From an uncultured Bacilli bacterium (GTDB lineage Bacteria; Bacillota_I; Bacilli_A; RF39; UBA660): DNA of 31,227 bases. Made by a program: the position numbers and the translations under genes. Where the stretch lies: the NCBI GenBank assembly GCA_934102055.1, contig CAKOSE010000012.1, forward strand, positions 1-31,227, written 5' to 3'. The notes beneath the pieces were generated by a model. The model saw nothing but the letters and a program-made list of their open reading frames with translations. It ran no database searches and was not told where the DNA came from. Numbering within the stretch: the first letter of the stretch is position 1; each line of letters opens with the position of its first letter. This document shows, piece by piece, positions 29,194 to 31,227 of the stretch.

Positions 29194-29679
29194 ATGTTAA
29201 AACTTGTGAATCCTGATGAACCTCCTCAGGGGGAGGTACTTAGTTATGTTAAGGAATTTGTTTTATTTAGGGAAAGCATAAATGGGGATAATTTTTTAGA
29301 AAATTATTTGGTTAATAGTTCTTATGAGAAATGGATTTCTTATATTGATTCTTGTGTAGAAATGGATAATTTTACTTATTTTTTGATTAATGAAAATAGT
29401 AATGTTATTGGAATGTGTAATATTAAATTATCTACAGATGGTTTTTGTTCTGCAGATTATAATATTAGACCTTCTTTAAGGGGTAATGGTTATGGAAGGG
29501 TTCTTCTTTATTTGATACTTGAAAGATGCAAGAGTTTAGACTGTAATGGTGTTTATATAGTTACTTCTTCTTGTAATATTCCTTCTTGTAAGGTGCTTGA
29601 GTTTTTTGGGGCTTCTTATGAAGATGATGATGATTTTAGAAAATATGTTCTTGAGTTTCCTAAGGTTCTTAAGAGATAA
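29194..29679 (+). CDS. GNAT-family N-acetyltransferase
   Basis: A 161-residue protein. The acetyl-CoA-binding motif A reads DYNIRPSLRGNGYGRVLL around residues 89-106, with the RGNGYG loop, preceded by a strand containing NVIGMCNIKL and followed by VYIVTSSCNIPSCKVLEFFGASY, the usual motif B region. Substrate is not evident. The ATG at 29194 follows AAGGGAGAT; an in-frame start at 29170 lies inside the terminator. It is 27 bases upstream of lysA and probably co-transcribed with it. Confidence 0.85.
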   Translation: MLKLVNPDEPPQGEVLSYVKEFVLFRESINGDNFLENYLVNSSYEKWISYIDSCVEMDNFTYFLINENSNVIGMCNIKLSTDGFCSADYNIRPSLRGNGYGRVLLYLILERCKSLDCNGVYIVTSSCNIPSCKVLEFFGASYEDDDDFRKYVLEFPKVLKR

Positions 29680-29706
29680 TTTGTTTAAAGAAATGGAGTT
29701 AGTAAT

Positions 29707-30912
29707 ATGAATGAGATGAATTTACTTAAAAAATATGGTAGTCCTCTTTATGTATATGATTATGATGTTTTAAAAGAAAGATGTATGGATATGGTATCTT
29801 TTGGAAAGGGTTTAGGAGATAGACTTGGTTTAAAGGTTTCTATGCATTATTCTACGAAGGCTAATGGTAATCTTAGACTTCTTGAGTTAATAAAGGAGTT
29901 TGGGCTTAAGATAGATTCTATGAGTTTACTGGAATATAATCTTGCGAAGGAAGCTGGTTTTAGTAATCAAGATATTTTATATGTTTGTAATAATATAAGT
30001 ACTGATGAGATGAGAGAAATTGGTAAGGAAGATATTCTTATGTGTTTTGATAGTATTTCTCAGGTTGAGTCTTTTGGAAAGATTTATAATAATCGTGATA
30101 TTATGATTAGAATTAATCCTAATAGTAAGGGAGTAGGACATTCTAGTAAGGTTATTACTACAGGAAAGGAAACTAAGTTTGGCATTACTCCATATAATGT
30201 TTCTTCTTTAAAGGAGGTTTGTAAAAAATATAATCTTAATATTAAGGGAATTCATCTTCATTTAGGTAGTTTATTTCTTGATGATAAGATTGATGATTAT
30301 ATATCTGGAGTTAGAGATTTTCTTGAGATTGTAAGTGAGTATTTTGAAAATATAAAGATAGTTGATTTAGGTGGAGGTTTTGGAGTAGATTATCAAAGAA
30401 ATAAAAGACTTTCTTTGGCTTTGCTTGAAGATCGTTTATACGAGGTTATTTCTTCATTTAAGGGTGATCTGAAATATCTTGAAGAAATTAAGTTTGAACC
30501 TGGTAGATATGTTGTTTGTGAAGCTGGATATATTTTAGGAACTGTTAATAGTTTAAAGAAAGAGAATGATATTTACTGGATTGGAACTGATATTGGTATG
30601 AATGTTCTTTTAAGGCCTTCGATGTATGATGCTTATCATGAAATTGAGATTTTATCTTTAAATAAGAGTAGAATAATTGCTAATATATGTGGTAATATTT
30701 GTGAAAGTTGTGATGTTCTAGGAAGGAAAAGAGATGTTATTTGTCCTTCTTTGGGAGATGTGGTTAAGGTTTATGATGCAGGGGCATATGGATACTCTAT
30801 GGCATCTAGTTATACAGGAAGACTTAGACCTGCAGAGGTTCTTAAACATGGAAAAGATGTTAAGTTAATAAGAAAAAAAGAAGAGATTAGTGATGTTATG
30901 AGATACTTTTAA
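29707..30912 (+). CDS. lysA: Diaminopimelate decarboxylase
   Basis: A 401-residue PLP enzyme of fold type III making L-lysine from meso-diaminopimelate in the last step of the DAP pathway. YSTKAN holds the PLP lysine, HLHLGS, VDLGGGFG binds phosphate, FEPGRYVV, CESCDVL has the catalytic Cys from the partner subunit, and YDAGAYGYSMASSY with RLRPAEVL closes the site. All are in place. DapA-F genes are not in this window. The ATG follows GGAG with nine bases. The end of the gene is folded into a terminator. Confidence 0.94.
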   Translation: MNEMNLLKKYGSPLYVYDYDVLKERCMDMVSFGKGLGDRLGLKVSMHYSTKANGNLRLLELIKEFGLKIDSMSLLEYNLAKEAGFSNQDILYVCNNISTDEMREIGKEDILMCFDSISQVESFGKIYNNRDIMIRINPNSKGVGHSSKVITTGKETKFGITPYNVSSLKEVCKKYNLNIKGIHLHLGSLFLDDKIDDYISGVRDFLEIVSEYFENIKIVDLGGGFGVDYQRNKRLSLALLEDRLYEVISSFKGDLKYLEEIKFEPGRYVVCEAGYILGTVNSLKKENDIYWIGTDIGMNVLLRPSMYDAYHEIEILSLNKSRIIANICGNICESCDVLGRKRDVICPSLGDVVKVYDAGAYGYSMASSYTGRLRPAEVLKHGKDVKLIRKKEEISDVMRYF

Positions 30913-30928
30913 GTGTCTTTTTCTTTTT
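30901..30928 (+). terminator. Terminator built from the last codons of lysA
   Basis: AGATACTT (30901-30908, coding) pairs with AAGTGTCT (30911-30918) with one wobble pair and a 2-base loop, followed by TTTTTC and TTTTT. The TAA stop lies across loop and second arm. Confidence 0.7.
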
Positions 30929-31054
30929 GAAAAAAATTAAACTTATATACTTTGTAATGTTTGAGATAAGTATAGTTTATAAAATATAAAACTTAGTATA
31001 AGAGAATAGTGAAACTTTTATACTTTTTTAATAGTGAAATCTAAATTTGGTCAT

Positions 31055-31083
31055 TTTACAAGTGCTTTTAAATGGTTTATAGT
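31055..31083 (+). promoter_or_regulatory. Promoter of the gene cut by the right edge
   Basis: TTTACA (31055-31060), 17 bases, TATAGT (31078-31083), 54 bases before the ATG. The rest of the 225-base gap after lysA holds the terminator and AT-rich sequence with no other recognisable element. Confidence 0.5.
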
Positions 31084-31137
31084 GGAACAAATGAATTCAT
31101 TTATAAGAAAATATTTGCTGTAAAGGAAGGAAATAAA

Positions 31138-31227
31138 ATGATTAATAACGTAAATAATGTTCCTATGTTAGATAGGATGACTAGTGATAAAGATTCATAT
31201 AAGAAGGAAGAGTATTATAAGGGATAT
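31138..31227 (+). CDS. Unidentified gene, 5' part only
   Basis: ATG 31138 after AAGGAAGGAAATAAA opens 30 codons that run to the window edge: MINNVNNVPMLDRMTSDKD and then a Lys/Glu/Tyr-rich stretch. No signal peptide; the beginning is polar and Asn-rich. I do not recognise it. The strong binding site and promoter make it a real gene start. Confidence 0.7.
   Translation, partial: MINNVNNVPMLDRMTSDKDSYKKEEYYKGY

Noticed and set aside
1..31227. CRISPR arrays, tRNA or rRNA genes, insertion sequences
   Set aside because: No spaced direct-repeat array, no cloverleaf with TTCGA-type loop, no rRNA-like GC-rich conserved stretch and no transposase were seen on either strand.

Overview
The window is very AT-rich, with short intergenic gaps, strong AGGAGG-type ribosome binding sites and many intrinsic terminators. 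TGA is used as a stop and TGG for Trp, so the code is the standard bacterial one and not the Mycoplasma code. Gene content points to an uncultured low-GC member of the Bacillota, probably class Bacilli and probably gut-associated: YtgP/MurJ-type flippase, RecD2, PrsA, RecX, omega subunit, and a DAP-pathway LysA. A CotD-like coat protein and two tiny YjcZ-like membrane peptides suggest an endospore-forming lineage. I cannot name the species.

Layout. 1-4040: cell-wall genes (a D,D-carboxypeptidase and a MurJ/YtgP flippase on the minus strand) around a protein that looks like a metallopeptidase lacking its catalytic Glu. 4100-6950: RecD2 helicase and two small unknown genes. 6958-9109: an amidoligase fused to about seven 30-residue repeats, followed by the CotD-like protein. 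9110-14235: an accessory block holding a BspA-like/fibronectin-type secreted protein, an MqsR-like toxin with a Panacea-domain antitoxin, and a Fic protein. Near-identical terminators separate these cassettes, and two of them share an almost identical promoter/operator. 14248-18201: SWIM zinc-finger protein, an orphan DpnM-like adenine methylase, and pyruvate kinase. 18318-20358: a large surface protein whose reading frame is broken by a run of 11 G; one G fewer restores a 679-residue protein, so it looks like a phase-variable gene captured OFF. 20501-23642: a small HTH regulator with a cysteine-rich partner, a patatin-like phospholipase, RpoZ, and RecX with a LexA-box-like palindrome in its promoter. 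23674-25034: PrsA lipoprotein on the minus strand and the two tiny membrane peptides behind a sigma-K-like promoter. 25158-29120: a MarR regulator with a clear self-operator, driving a heterodimeric ABC exporter with one degenerate ATP site. 29194-31227: GNAT acetyltransferase, LysA, and the start of an unidentified gene.

The three most rewarding items are the poly-G switch with its C-type-lectin-like C-terminal region, the repeat-amidoligase/CotD neighbourhood (a possible coat-modifying system), and the shared operator linking the MqsR-Panacea module to the Fic operon. All functional statements come from reading motifs by eye; no database search was possible.
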